Positions 26,085-34,508 of a stretch of 46,242 nt of DNA are shown here, one piece after another. The DNA is from Clostridia bacterium (GTDB lineage Bacteria; Bacillota; Clostridia; Oscillospirales; CAG-272), in assembly GCA_017455185.1 (NCBI GenBank), contig JAFTBN010000068.1, forward strand, positions 1 to 46,242, written 5' to 3'. The stretch's first letter is position 1; every line of letters begins with the position of its first letter. The position numbers and the translations under genes were made by a program. Below the pieces are notes generated by a model that searched no databases, had not been told where the DNA came from, and saw only the letters and a list, made by a program, of their open reading frames with translations.

Positions 26085-27257
26085 ATGCTGTATACCCTTA
26101 TGCACCGCGACATCCCGGTTATGGACTTGGAGCTTGACGAATACTCCAACATCGTCTCTCTCGGCAAAATTCATCACGCAGAGCATCTGCCGCTCGGTCC
26201 TTATAATAAAATCGGCGTGGAAAGGAAAGCTCTCAACCGCTGGTGGACAAAGCGTTCCATTCCCGCAAGCCGGAAAGGTATCCGCGATGTGCTGGAGGAG
26301 TTGGAGTTGTCCTCCCCGCAGGAGCTGATCGAAAAGTGCTTCGGACTTAGCCTGTCCGATCAATACTGGATTTCTCCGACCGATAAACCGCTGGATTGGC
26401 ACCGGGTAAACTTCTTTGAAAATGCCTTCTCGGAGGACATCGGAAATATCCTGTTCGGCAAAGGCACAGGCTCCGACAGCACAAGCCTTGTATCCCCCGA
26501 CAACACGGCAAACGGCAACCTCAAAAAGAAATGGAAGATCATCGACGGCAAGCGGGTGCTTCTTAAGGACTCCAGTGCGCCCTATCGCCAGGAAGCCTAC
26601 AACGAGGTGCTTGCGTCCGAGATTGCCAATCGGCTCGGTATCCCGCATGTGCCGTATACACTGATAGCGGAACACGGCGAGCTCTGCTCCGGGTGCGAGG
26701 ATTTTATCACTCCCGAAACCGACCTTGTTGCGGCGGCACAGGTGATGAGTGCGTTCAAAAAGCGGAACGAGCAATCGGAATATGAATTCTATATCGAATG
26801 CTGCGAAAAGCTCGGCATTGCCGATGCCCGCGAAAAGCTGGAACAAATGCTTGTGCTGGATTATCTGATTGGCAACGAAGACCGGCACCTGAACAACTTC
26901 GGACTGATCCGCAATGCGGTCACACTGGAATGGGTCGGCGTTGCACCGCTTTACGACAACGGCAATTCCATGTGGTTCAACCGTGTCGTGGGTGAGATAC
27001 ACGCAGATGATGACAGCAATATTAAAACCCCGTTGTGGAAGAAGAATCCCACAGAGAATCTGGAACTTGTGACCGACTTCTCATGGCTGGACTTGTCCGC
27101 TCTCGACGGCATTGAAGACTACGCAAGAGAGCTGTATGAAAAGTCCGAGTATATGGAACCGATACGGGTTGATACACTGGCAAATGCACTCAGGACGCGC
27201 ATTGAACTGCTGGACGATATTGTACAGACACAATCCGGCGGGCAGACCATGCTCTGA
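26085..27257 (+). CDS. HipA-domain kinase-like protein of mobile-element type
   Basis: The start at 26085 has a consensus AAGGAGG 7 bases upstream; an earlier frame start at 26022 has none. The 390-residue protein resembles the HipA-fold proteins often found in Clostridia integrative elements and frequently labelled excisionase. The kinase-like core shows IDGKRVLLKDSS (nucleotide-binding Lys region), DYLIGNEDRHLNNFG (catalytic Asp near 266, Asn near 271) and APLYDNGNSM (the metal-binding Asp loop). A HipB-like antitoxin gene is absent, so a classical hipBA module is not indicated. The next reading frame is a conjugation ATPase remnant, which supports a mobile origin. Target and role are unknown. 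Confidence 0.8.
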   Translation: MLYTLMHRDIPVMDLELDEYSNIVSLGKIHHAEHLPLGPYNKIGVERKALNRWWTKRSIPASRKGIRDVLEELELSSPQELIEKCFGLSLSDQYWISPTDKPLDWHRVNFFENAFSEDIGNILFGKGTGSDSTSLVSPDNTANGNLKKKWKIIDGKRVLLKDSSAPYRQEAYNEVLASEIANRLGIPHVPYTLIAEHGELCSGCEDFITPETDLVAAAQVMSAFKKRNEQSEYEFYIECCEKLGIADAREKLEQMLVLDYLIGNEDRHLNNFGLIRNAVTLEWVGVAPLYDNGNSMWFNRVVGEIHADDDSNIKTPLWKKNPTENLELVTDFSWLDLSALDGIEDYARELYEKSEYMEPIRVDTLANALRTRIELLDDIVQTQSGGQTML

Positions 27258-27276
27258 TTAATTAAATAACTACGAT

Positions 27277-27306
27277 AACCGCACTTCAGCAGAGGTGCGG
27301 TTTTTC
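27277..27306 (+). terminator. Terminator after the HipA-like gene
   Basis: An 8-bp stem (AACCGCAC/GTGCGGTT) with a 10-base loop is followed by TTTC. Its 3' arm ends 23 bases before the VirB4 remnant's start. Confidence 0.75.
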
Positions 27307-27324
27307 TTTATGAAAGGAACTCTT

Positions 27325-27600
27325 ATGGCAAAGAAAAAACAACTTCCCGAAGAAGTCGCGCACAGCGAAGCCTATGTAAAAGACTTCTTCGACATGGCGG
27401 TCCCCTCTGCCATCCGCTTCAATGTGGATCACTTCATCTGCGGGGACAGCTATCGCTCTGTCTGGGCGATACGAGAGTATCCGCCGCAGACAAGCGATCA
27501 GGCGCTCCTCGCCCGTTTCGGTGACAAGGAAGCAGTGACCGTTCACCTGTACACCCGATTGGTAGACGGTGTGGAGCAACGAAAGATTCTGAGACAGTGA
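27325..27600 (+). pseudogene. N-terminal remnant of a VirB4-type conjugation ATPase (CD1110 family)
   Basis: This 91-codon frame has a good start (GAAAGGA before ATG 27325). It reads KDFFDMAVPSAIRFNVDHFI, then SYRSVWAIREYPP and a stop soon after EQRKILRQ. These blocks are the opening of the roughly 800-residue VirB4/CD1110-type ATPase that powers conjugation of Tn916/ICE-like elements. The nucleotide-binding domain with its Walker motifs is completely missing, so it cannot work as an ATPase. It marks the former presence of an integrative conjugative element next to the HipA-like gene. Confidence 0.8.
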
Positions 27601-27658
27601 TTCACTTCAGGAACTCCGGATCTGCCATGCCCGAAAAACGAATAACCGAGTAACGAAA

Positions 27659-27690
27659 ACGGCCCGCATTTGCGGGCCGTCTCTTTTTTT
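27659..27690 (+). terminator. Strong hairpin terminator in the 27601-27803 spacer
   Basis: ACGGCCCGCA/TGCGGGCCGT (inner pairs probably open) is followed by CTCTTTTTTT. The remaining 113 bases up to the convergent DHHW gene show nothing recognisable. Confidence 0.8.
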
Positions 27691-27803
27691 ACATATGCGG
27701 GATTCTTTATCGCTTACTGCCTGATATCAAAGAAACCGACATTTTTATTTCGGAAAAAACCAACCACATGCTATAGGCAAAAACATCTTTTGGCTTTTCG
27801 TGT

Positions 27804-29279
27804 TCAATCGCCGATCAGGGAGGAAAGATTGCTGACCCTGGCAGAGGCCGAGGTGGCGATGAGATTGTTTAAAAAGATGACATTTTCAATGTTCTTTTCC
27901 TTTACAAACTCATCCAGCGTCTGGTCGTTGAACATAGGGAAGAAGCGGTAATCCAGCACCCATACGTCCTCGAAAGCATCGACCAGGAAGGGCGCGAAAG
28001 CGTTGCCGAAGGATTCCTTGACCAGCACCACGCTCGAACCGTCCGTAAGCGTCGGGTTGTGGATGTGGCTCAGGGCGAAGTCTCCGCCCAGGAAGGTCAG
28101 ATACTTGTTCCAGGTTGCCCCGACGCCCGAGATGATTCCGTAATTGGTATAGACGTTTCCGTCGTGGTAATGGGTGATGTCGTTGGTGGCGTTCGGCACG
28201 TAGGCATAGACGGTGTCCGGATGGCGGGACATGGACTCGGGTTTTCCGGCGTCGTTGTAGAGCGAACCGAGAAATCCCTCAATCTGCCGGGAATCCCGGT
28301 AAGACGAAAGAGGAATGGCCGCTTTGCCCATGGCTTCGAGCACGGCCGAACAGGCCAGATGCGCCCCGGGACCGTTCCAGTGGTGGTCGGTCCTGAAGAA
28401 CAACGGTTCGTCCTTGTGGTCTTTGAAGAGGGAATACAGGGGAACGGTTACGGCGTTGTCCCCGATCATCTGGTAAATGTAGGAAATGGCGGCTTCTGCG
28501 TCGGAAACGCCCAGGGATTTTTGCAATTCCGGGCTCAGATACAGGGAATACCGAAGGGGAATGACGACGTCGTATACCTTCGCCGTTCCTTTGAGTTTGG
28601 AGGCTGCTTTTCGGATCTGCAGCGCATATTGCGTCGAGACTTCCTGGTTGAAGTAGAAGAGTTCGAAACTGCCGTCCTCGACGATGTACCGGTTCTCGAT
28701 GACCTGGCCGGTCGGGTCAGGCTCGGTTTCCTTTTCCGGAGTCTTTCCGGTCTCGGAATCGGTCTCCCGGTTTTCCAGTGCCTGCATGTAGCTTTCCAGT
28801 TCCTCGGGCGTCATGTCGGTCGGGATTTCGCTGCTCGGCCGGATGGGAGAGGCTTTGGCCCCGAACCCGCGCATCGAGTCCAGTTTGTGCGACGTGGCAA
28901 TCATGGGGTCGCGCAAAGGATAGGTGTCGGCGTACCAGGTGGTGATTTGCGCGGTGTAGTCTCCTTTGAGGAAGGCGGACAGGCTGAACTCGGGAAACTT
29001 GGTCAGTTTCCGGTTCTCGGCTTCCGAAACGGCAGGCCGGAGCGCCATAAGAACCCCAACAAGAAATCCGACAAAGAGCAGGTAGAAGAAGAGCAGGGTC
29101 TTAGCGGTTTGCACCGTGCGCCGTTCCTTTTCGGTCTGCTCCTTCTCAAAGGAAGGCGGCATATCCGGATAATCCGGGTCGGTTTTGTTGGACGGGCGCC
29201 CGCCTCCGGAGTCCTGCATAAGGGACCGGATCGGGTCGAAGTCCAGATTGGAATCCGGTTTGGAAGATGGATTTGACAT
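27804..29279 (-). CDS. DHHW-family protein (AlgX/AlgJ-like), partner of the MBOAT acyltransferase
   Basis: This 491-residue protein is anchored by one helix (about 60-83) after an acidic cytoplasmic N-terminus, with an SGNH-like extracellular domain. The motif FFRTDHHWNGPG (Asp298-His-His-Trp) is the signature of the DHHW family and corresponds to the AlgJ/AlgX catalytic region. VVLVKESFGNAF near the end is the third conserved block, and VYDVVIPLRYSLY is also typical. A Glu/Thr/Pro-rich insertion lies near 150-195. These proteins act with MBOAT acyltransferases to acetylate or otherwise acylate exported polysaccharide or wall polymer. It is separated from the MBOAT gene by only 8 bases and shares its promoter. 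Confidence 0.9.
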   Translation of the reverse strand: MSNPSSKPDSNLDFDPIRSLMQDSGGGRPSNKTDPDYPDMPPSFEKEQTEKERRTVQTAKTLLFFYLLFVGFLVGVLMALRPAVSEAENRKLTKFPEFSLSAFLKGDYTAQITTWYADTYPLRDPMIATSHKLDSMRGFGAKASPIRPSSEIPTDMTPEELESYMQALENRETDSETGKTPEKETEPDPTGQVIENRYIVEDGSFELFYFNQEVSTQYALQIRKAASKLKGTAKVYDVVIPLRYSLYLSPELQKSLGVSDAEAAISYIYQMIGDNAVTVPLYSLFKDHKDEPLFFRTDHHWNGPGAHLACSAVLEAMGKAAIPLSSYRDSRQIEGFLGSLYNDAGKPESMSRHPDTVYAYVPNATNDITHYHDGNVYTNYGIISGVGATWNKYLTFLGGDFALSHIHNPTLTDGSSVVLVKESFGNAFAPFLVDAFEDVWVLDYRFFPMFNDQTLDEFVKEKNIENVIFLNNLIATSASARVSNLSSLIGD

Positions 29280-29287
29280 AGGCTACC

Positions 29288-30793
29288 TCAGAATTGGGTG
29301 TAAAGGAAGGGATTGTAGGTCAGTCCCGCCAGATTGCAGACCGAAAGAACGATGAGCAGGATGGGAAGCACGGCCTCGCAGACCCGGAGCGTGCGGCGCC
29401 AGCCGGTGTATGGCAGGAGCTTTTTGTCCAGATACGCGTGCAGTTTGGGCACCACCGGGAAGCAGGCCAGGATGCAAAGCGGCAGGAAGAAGAAATTGTT
29501 CTGCAGGGTCAGTTTGGCGGTCAGGTCGAAGAACGGATTGCCGTTGCCGCAGAAGATGCCCCGCAGCACGGTGCCCAGAACCGCCATGTCGGAATAGCGG
29601 AACAGAATCCAGCCGAAGAAGACCGCAACAAGGGTCAGGACCCGGCGAATCACCGCAAGGGGAACCGGAGCCTTTTTCTTCAGGTCGACGAAGCGTTTCT
29701 CTATTACTAGGAGAACAAAGTAGAATAAACCCCAGAGCAGGTAGTTCCATCCGGCTCCGTGCCAGATGCCGGTCAGAGACCAGACGATGAACATGTTGAG
29801 CACCTGACGGCCGAACCCGCGCCGGTTCCCGCCCAGGGGGATATATACGTAATCGCGGAAGAAGGACGAAAGGGAAATGTGCCATCTGCGCCAGAAGTCC
29901 GTGACCGAGGTGGCGGCATACGGATACTGAAAGTTTTCCCGGTAATGGAATCCGGCCATGAGTCCCATGCCGATGGCCATATCGGAGTAGGCCGAGAAGT
30001 CCAGATAGATCTGGAGCATATAGGCAAGACTGCCCAGCAGCAGTGTGGCCGCCGACTGCAGCTCAAGGTTCTCGCCTCCGGTGGGCACCAGGGTGTCGGC
30101 GATCGTGGCCAGCGTGTTGGCCAGAAGGGCCTTTTTCGCCAGACCCGTGGCAAAACGGGTGATGCCCGCGCTGAACTGCTCAACCGTAAGCGTCCGGTTG
30201 TGCAATTGGTCGTTGATGTCCGAATAGCGGACGATCGGGCCGGCGACGCATTGATGGAACAGTCCGGCGTACAGAAGAAGCAAATGGTATTTGTGCTGGA
30301 CTTCCACCTCGCCCCGGTAAACGTCGACCAGGTAGGAAATCAGCTGGAAGGTGTAAAAACTGATGCCGATCGGCAGCACGATGTCGGGCAGGGAGAAGGT
30401 CGCGTGGAAGAGCGCCTTGATCTCACCCAGGGCAAAGCGGGTGTACTTGAAGAAAGCCAGGATGCCAATGGAGAGGACAATGGAAAAGATCAGCGTGGTC
30501 TTTTCCATCTTTTTGAGTTTTTGCGGTTCGTTGTCGAACCCGGGCAGATAGTCCGGGGAAGCGGCGCATTCGGCCTGACGCTTTCGCAGGCTTTCCATGC
30601 GAAGCGCGCCCAGATACGCAATCAGGGTCATGCCGCAGAGCAGCAAAACCAGAAGGGGACCGCTCCAACCGTAGAAAATCAGGGAGAAAACCAAAAGCAC
30701 CCAGTTGCGGGAGCGGTTGGTCCGGGCCAGGAAGCACGCAAAGGTGCACAGGGTCAGGAACAGAAAGATGAAAAGCAAATCCGCAAAAACCAT
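29288..30793 (-). CDS. MBOAT family membrane O-acyltransferase (AlgI/PatA-like)
   Basis: The start at 30793 follows AGGAGG by 6 bases; longer readings lack a ribosome site. The 501-residue protein has about ten hydrophobic segments. It shows the family blocks LPIGISFYTFQLISYLVDVY, HQCVAGPIVRY, DFWRRWHISLSSFFRDYVYI and SLTGIWHGAGWNY with the active-site His near 345. It moves acyl groups across the membrane to an exported polymer. It is the first gene of a two-gene operon with the DHHW protein. No polysaccharide synthase is adjacent, so the acceptor is unknown; wall polymer or the glycan of the surface matrix are possible. Confidence 0.95.
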   Translation of the reverse strand: MVFADLLFIFLFLTLCTFACFLARTNRSRNWVLLVFSLIFYGWSGPLLVLLLCGMTLIAYLGALRMESLRKRQAECAASPDYLPGFDNEPQKLKKMEKTTLIFSIVLSIGILAFFKYTRFALGEIKALFHATFSLPDIVLPIGISFYTFQLISYLVDVYRGEVEVQHKYHLLLLYAGLFHQCVAGPIVRYSDINDQLHNRTLTVEQFSAGITRFATGLAKKALLANTLATIADTLVPTGGENLELQSAATLLLGSLAYMLQIYLDFSAYSDMAIGMGLMAGFHYRENFQYPYAATSVTDFWRRWHISLSSFFRDYVYIPLGGNRRGFGRQVLNMFIVWSLTGIWHGAGWNYLLWGLFYFVLLVIEKRFVDLKKKAPVPLAVIRRVLTLVAVFFGWILFRYSDMAVLGTVLRGIFCGNGNPFFDLTAKLTLQNNFFFLPLCILACFPVVPKLHAYLDKKLLPYTGWRRTLRVCEAVLPILLIVLSVCNLAGLTYNPFLYTQF

Positions 30794-30860
30794 GTGCGCC
30801 TCCTTTTGTGTGAGTGAGAAAATGGCAGCAAGGCGAAACCCGGCTGCCGTTTCTGTTTTT

Positions 30861-30889
30861 ATTATATCCCCGACGTGACGCAAAGTCAA
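30861..30889 (-). promoter_or_regulatory. Promoter of the MBOAT-DHHW operon
   Basis: On the minus strand: TTGACT (30889-30884), 17-base spacer, TATAAT (30866-30861). Confidence 0.8.
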
Positions 30890-30926
30890 TTGCATTTCGG
30901 GGATTGTTGGGGTGCTCTTTGTGCGT

Positions 30927-32450
30927 TTATGCGTCAATCAGGTCACGCATGGCAAGCCCCAGCCGGTCGGCGACGTCCGAAGCCAGAACCCCGTCCGTCC
31001 CGTATTGCGCCTCGGCAAGACGTCCGGCTTTCCCGTGCAGGAGGACCGCCAGGGCGGCCGTGCGGACGCCGAATCCGCAGCGGGCCATCATGGCGCCGCA
31101 AACGCCGGCGAGCACGTCTCCGCTTCCGCCTTTTGCCAGGGCGGGCGTTCCGTCGCAGAAGAGATAGCGCGCGGGGTCATCCTGGGAGCCGATCAGCGTC
31201 ACCGAATTCTTCAGCACGCAAACCGCCCGGGTGCGCTCCGTCAGGGCTTCGAGCGCCCGGGGCATGTCGGACGTGACATCCCGGACTCCGGTTCCCAGCA
31301 GGCGCGCGGCCTCGCCCGGATGAGGGGTCAGCAGGGTGTGCGGGGGCAGGGGAAAGGCGTCCTTGCCCATGGCAGACAGCAAATTCAGCGCGTCGGCGTC
31401 GAGCACCAGGGGCTTGTCCCCGACCCGCTGCAGCAAAAAGGACAGAATCCGTCCGGCGTCCGGAGATTGCGAAAGGCCGCATCCGCAGACGACGCAGTCG
31501 GCAAAATCCAGGGCGGACTGCAGTTTTTCCCCGATTTCCTGGGAGGCCCCGTAACTGGTCAGAAGGGCTTCGGGCAGGGCCGATTGCAGGATGGCGCGGT
31601 TGCATTCCGGCGTGAAGATCCGGACCAGACCCGCTCCCGCCCGCAGGGCAGCGCGCGCGCACAGAACGGCGGCTCCCGCCATATCGTACGAACCCGCGAC
31701 GCAAAGGATTTTTCCGTAGGTGCTCTTGTTCGAGTCCGGATCGCGGGACGGCAGGAACGAAGCCAGGGCCTCACTCAGGGCCGGGTAGTACAGCGGCTCC
31801 TTTTCCAGGGGTGAGGCGTCAATGCCGATGGGGGCGCAATGAATCTGCCCCGCGTACCGGTTTCCGGGCGGGAGCAGAACCCCGGTTTTGAGATGGGAGA
31901 TGCACAGCGTCGCGCAGGCGCGGATGGCGTGCCCCCGGACGGCTCCGGTGGTGGCGTCGATGCCGGAGGGGACGTCGAGCGCCAGGACCGGTTTGCCCGA
32001 GTCGTTGACCCGATCGATCAGGTCTCCCAGCGCCCCTGCGATGTCGCGTGAGATTCCGATGCCGAGCAGGGCGTCCAGGATCAGCGTCACGCCGCCAAGG
32101 TGGAGCGAGGAGTGCAGATCCACACCCGCCTTTCGGCACAGGTCGTATTGCGTTTGCCATTCGGGACCGGGTTTATCGGTGGTATACAGGCATACGCTGA
32201 CCGGGAAGCCCTTCTGCGTCAGAAAGCGGGCGCAGGCCAGTCCGTCGGCGCCGTTGTTTCCGTGTCCGCACAGAACCAGGATCCGGGAGGCGACGGGGGC
32301 CGTCTTTTCCCGGGTGCACTCGGTTTCGACAAAGTCCGCCATGGCGGCGGCAGCCCGCTCGATGAGGACCCGGGAAGGGGTTCCCGCGCCAATGGTATAC
32401 AGGTCCGCCCGTTTCATCTGACCGGCCGTTAAAATGGGAAGTGGGGACAT
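30927..32450 (-). CDS. nnr: Bifunctional NAD(P)H-hydrate epimerase / ADP-dependent dehydratase
   Basis: This 507-residue metabolite-repair enzyme restores damaged NAD(P)HX. The N-terminal YjeF_N epimerase domain (1-215) has LCGHGNNGADGLACARFL and LALDVPSGIDATTG. The C-terminal YjeF_C kinase-like dehydratase (about 225-505) has KILCVAGSYDMAGAA, LLTPHPGEAARLLG and the substrate loop AKGGSGDVLAG. The ATG at 32450 has GGAGG 7 bases upstream; longer readings run through the terminator of paaK. It is transcribed alone from a nearby promoter. The common fused architecture is intact. Confidence 0.95.
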   Translation of the reverse strand: MSPLPILTAGQMKRADLYTIGAGTPSRVLIERAAAAMADFVETECTREKTAPVASRILVLCGHGNNGADGLACARFLTQKGFPVSVCLYTTDKPGPEWQTQYDLCRKAGVDLHSSLHLGGVTLILDALLGIGISRDIAGALGDLIDRVNDSGKPVLALDVPSGIDATTGAVRGHAIRACATLCISHLKTGVLLPPGNRYAGQIHCAPIGIDASPLEKEPLYYPALSEALASFLPSRDPDSNKSTYGKILCVAGSYDMAGAAVLCARAALRAGAGLVRIFTPECNRAILQSALPEALLTSYGASQEIGEKLQSALDFADCVVCGCGLSQSPDAGRILSFLLQRVGDKPLVLDADALNLLSAMGKDAFPLPPHTLLTPHPGEAARLLGTGVRDVTSDMPRALEALTERTRAVCVLKNSVTLIGSQDDPARYLFCDGTPALAKGGSGDVLAGVCGAMMARCGFGVRTAALAVLLHGKAGRLAEAQYGTDGVLASDVADRLGLAMRDLIDA

Positions 32451-32508
32451 GGCAGCCTCCTTTTGCCTGAATGGTTTGCAAGATGTTTCGTGGGAAGTTT
32501 CTACCTTC

Positions 32509-32536
32509 ATTATAATCAAAGGCGGGAGAATTGCAA
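32509..32536 (-). promoter_or_regulatory. Promoter of the NAD(P)HX repair gene
   Basis: Minus strand: TTGCAA (32536-32531), 16-base spacer, TATAAT (32514-32509). Confidence 0.6.
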
Positions 32537-32551
32537 GCGTCGCCCGGGTGC

Positions 32552-32577
32552 AAAAAAGCCGGGCGTCCGCCCGGCTT
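32552..32577 (-). terminator. Terminator of the iorA-iorB-paaK operon
   Basis: A 9-bp stem (AAGCCGGGC / GCCCGGCTT) with a 4-base loop is followed on the minus strand by a T run. Confidence 0.85.
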
Positions 32578-32581
32578 GTGT

Positions 32582-33898
32582 TCAATCCAGCAATTTCCGT
32601 TTGTCGATGACGCGCACCGCCTTGCCTTCGCTCCGGGTGATGGAGTGGGGCTCGAGCAGATGCACCTTCGGGCTGATGCCCAGCATGGTCTTGATGGCCC
32701 CGGCGAGGGACCCTTCCATTTTCGCCACCTCTTCGGGTGTGTTCCGGGCCTGTTCGGGCGTCAGTTCCACGTTGATGTCCAAGGTGTCGGTGTTGTGCAC
32801 CCGGTCGATGAGAATCTGGTAATTGGGGGTATAGCCCTTGTTGAGCAGGACCGTCTCGATCTGGGAAGGGAAGACGTTGACGCCCCGGATGATGAGCATG
32901 TCGTCGCTCCGTCCCATGGGCTTGGACATCCGGATGAAGGTCCGCCCGCAGCTGCACTTTTCTCTTGTCAGCACGCAGATGTCGCGGGTGCGGTAGCGCA
33001 GAAGCGGGAAGGCTTCCTTGTCCAGACTCGTGAAGACGAGCTCGCCCTTGCTTCCTTCGGGCAGCACTTCGCCGGTTTCGGGGTCGATGATTTCGGCCAG
33101 AAAATGGTCCTCGTTGATGTGCATGCCGTGCTGTTCCCGGCACTCGAAGGCCACACCGGGGCCGCTGGACTCGGTCAGGCCGTAGATGTCATAGGCCTTG
33201 ATGCCCAGGCTCTTCTCGATGTCCCGGCGCATTTCCTCGGTCCAGGGTTCGGCGCCGAAGATGCCGGCTTTGAGACGGTTGTCTTCGGGCCGGTAGCCGT
33301 TTTCCTTCAGATATTCTCCGAGATAGGCCGCGTAGGAAGGAGTGCAGCACAGGATGGTGGAGTTGAGGTCCAGCATGAACTGAATCTGCCGCTCGGTGTT
33401 GCCCGAGGACATCGGCAGGGTCAGGCATCCCACTTTGTGCGAGCCTCCGTTCAGACCGAATCCGCCCGTGAACAGACCGTATCCGTATGCGACCTGGCAA
33501 ACGTCTTCCTTGGTGGCTCCGGCCGCGGTCAGGGCGCGGGCGCAGCAGTCCTCCCAGAGATCCACGTCGTATTGGGTGTAGAACGCGACGACGCGGCGGC
33601 CGGTCGTGCCCGAGGTCGAATGGATCCGGACGCATTCGGACAGGGGAGTCGCCAGAAGTCCGTAGGGGTATTGGTCGCGCAGATCCGCCTTGGAAAGGAA
33701 GGGAAGTTTGTGCAGATCCTCAATCCCGTGAATGTCCTCGGGACGGACGCCCTTGCGGTTCATCAGTTCGCGGTAGTACGAGACGTTTTCGTATACGCGC
33801 CGGACCTGCCGGACCAGTTTCTCGGACTGAAGGGCCCGGATCTTTTCGGGCGGCATGGTCTCGATTTCTTTTTGGTAATATCGTTCAGGGAGGTTCAT
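32582..33898 (-). CDS. paaK: Phenylacetate--CoA ligase (aryl-acid CoA ligase)
   Basis: This 438-residue adenylate-forming enzyme activates phenylacetate or related arylacetates to the CoA thioester at the cost of ATP. It shows the P-loop HSTSGTTGRRVV (near 92-100), the A5-type motif YGLTESSGPG, and LLRYRTRDI before the C-terminal domain with a Cys-containing loop (REKCSCGRTF). Length and motifs match PaaK. It lies 27 bases after iorB in the same operon. In anaerobes this pairing serves either arylpyruvate breakdown with ATP gain or reductive carboxylation of arylacetates to make aromatic amino acids. Confidence 0.93.
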   Translation of the reverse strand: MNLPERYYQKEIETMPPEKIRALQSEKLVRQVRRVYENVSYYRELMNRKGVRPEDIHGIEDLHKLPFLSKADLRDQYPYGLLATPLSECVRIHSTSGTTGRRVVAFYTQYDVDLWEDCCARALTAAGATKEDVCQVAYGYGLFTGGFGLNGGSHKVGCLTLPMSSGNTERQIQFMLDLNSTILCCTPSYAAYLGEYLKENGYRPEDNRLKAGIFGAEPWTEEMRRDIEKSLGIKAYDIYGLTESSGPGVAFECREQHGMHINEDHFLAEIIDPETGEVLPEGSKGELVFTSLDKEAFPLLRYRTRDICVLTREKCSCGRTFIRMSKPMGRSDDMLIIRGVNVFPSQIETVLLNKGYTPNYQILIDRVHNTDTLDINVELTPEQARNTPEEVAKMEGSLAGAIKTMLGISPKVHLLEPHSITRSEGKAVRVIDKRKLLD

Positions 33899-33925
33899 AC
33901 GGTTCTCTTTCCCATTAAGATTTGC

Positions 33926-34504
33926 TTATTTTGCCCGGCGCCCCAGCGCGAAGGCGGTTTTGTTCATTTCCACAAAACGGGGGGCGACCACGGCCTCGAG
34001 GGATTTTAGCCATTTTTCCTCGGGGATTTCGGGGAAATAGGTGGACAGGCGCCCGATGAGCACCAGGTTGACCGCCTTGGTCGAGCCGGCCTGCTCGGCC
34101 AGCGTCAGGGCGTCCAGCTGATCCACGCGGACTCCCAGGGCTTCCAGGCGGTCCAGCACGTCGTGCGGATAGGCCGCGGCGCCTGTGATGACGGGCATCG
34201 GGTCGGTTTCGCGGTTGTTCGTGATGACAAGCCCGCCCCGGCGCAGATTCTGTACATAGCGGGCGGCTTCCAGTTTTTCAAACGAGAGGATGTAATCGGC
34301 TTCGCCTTTGGCGACCAGGGGCGAGTAGACCTTGTCCCCGAAACGGACGTAGGTGACGACGCTGCCGCCGCGCTGGCTCATGCCGTGGACTTCGGACACC
34401 TTGACGTCATAGCCAAGGCCGACGAGCAGATTGCCCAGCAGTTTGCTGGCCAGCAGCGTTCCCTGTCCGCCGACGCCGACGATCATAATGTTCTTGGTTT
34501 CCAT
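33926..34504 (-). CDS. iorB: Indolepyruvate:ferredoxin oxidoreductase, beta (gamma-type) subunit
   Basis: This 192-residue subunit has the pyruvate ferredoxin/flavodoxin oxidoreductase catalytic-gamma fold, shown by IMIVGVGGQGTLLASKLLG at the N-terminus and SEVHGMSQRGGSVVTYVRFG. The ATG at 34504 is preferred to a start at 34525 because it lies 4 bases after the iorA stop, giving coupled translation. With IorA it interconverts arylpyruvate plus CoA and arylacetyl-CoA plus CO2, using ferredoxin. Confidence 0.95.
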   Translation of the reverse strand: METKNIMIVGVGGQGTLLASKLLGNLLVGLGYDVKVSEVHGMSQRGGSVVTYVRFGDKVYSPLVAKGEADYILSFEKLEAARYVQNLRRGGLVITNNRETDPMPVITGAAAYPHDVLDRLEALGVRVDQLDALTLAEQAGSTKAVNLVLIGRLSTYFPEIPEEKWLKSLEAVVAPRFVEMNKTAFALGRRAK

Positions 34505-34508
34505 GCTG

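Noticed and set aside
26085..27257. hipBA toxin-antitoxin module
   Set aside because: No small helix-turn-helix antitoxin gene lies next to the HipA-like gene, and the protein resembles mobile-element HipA-fold proteins.
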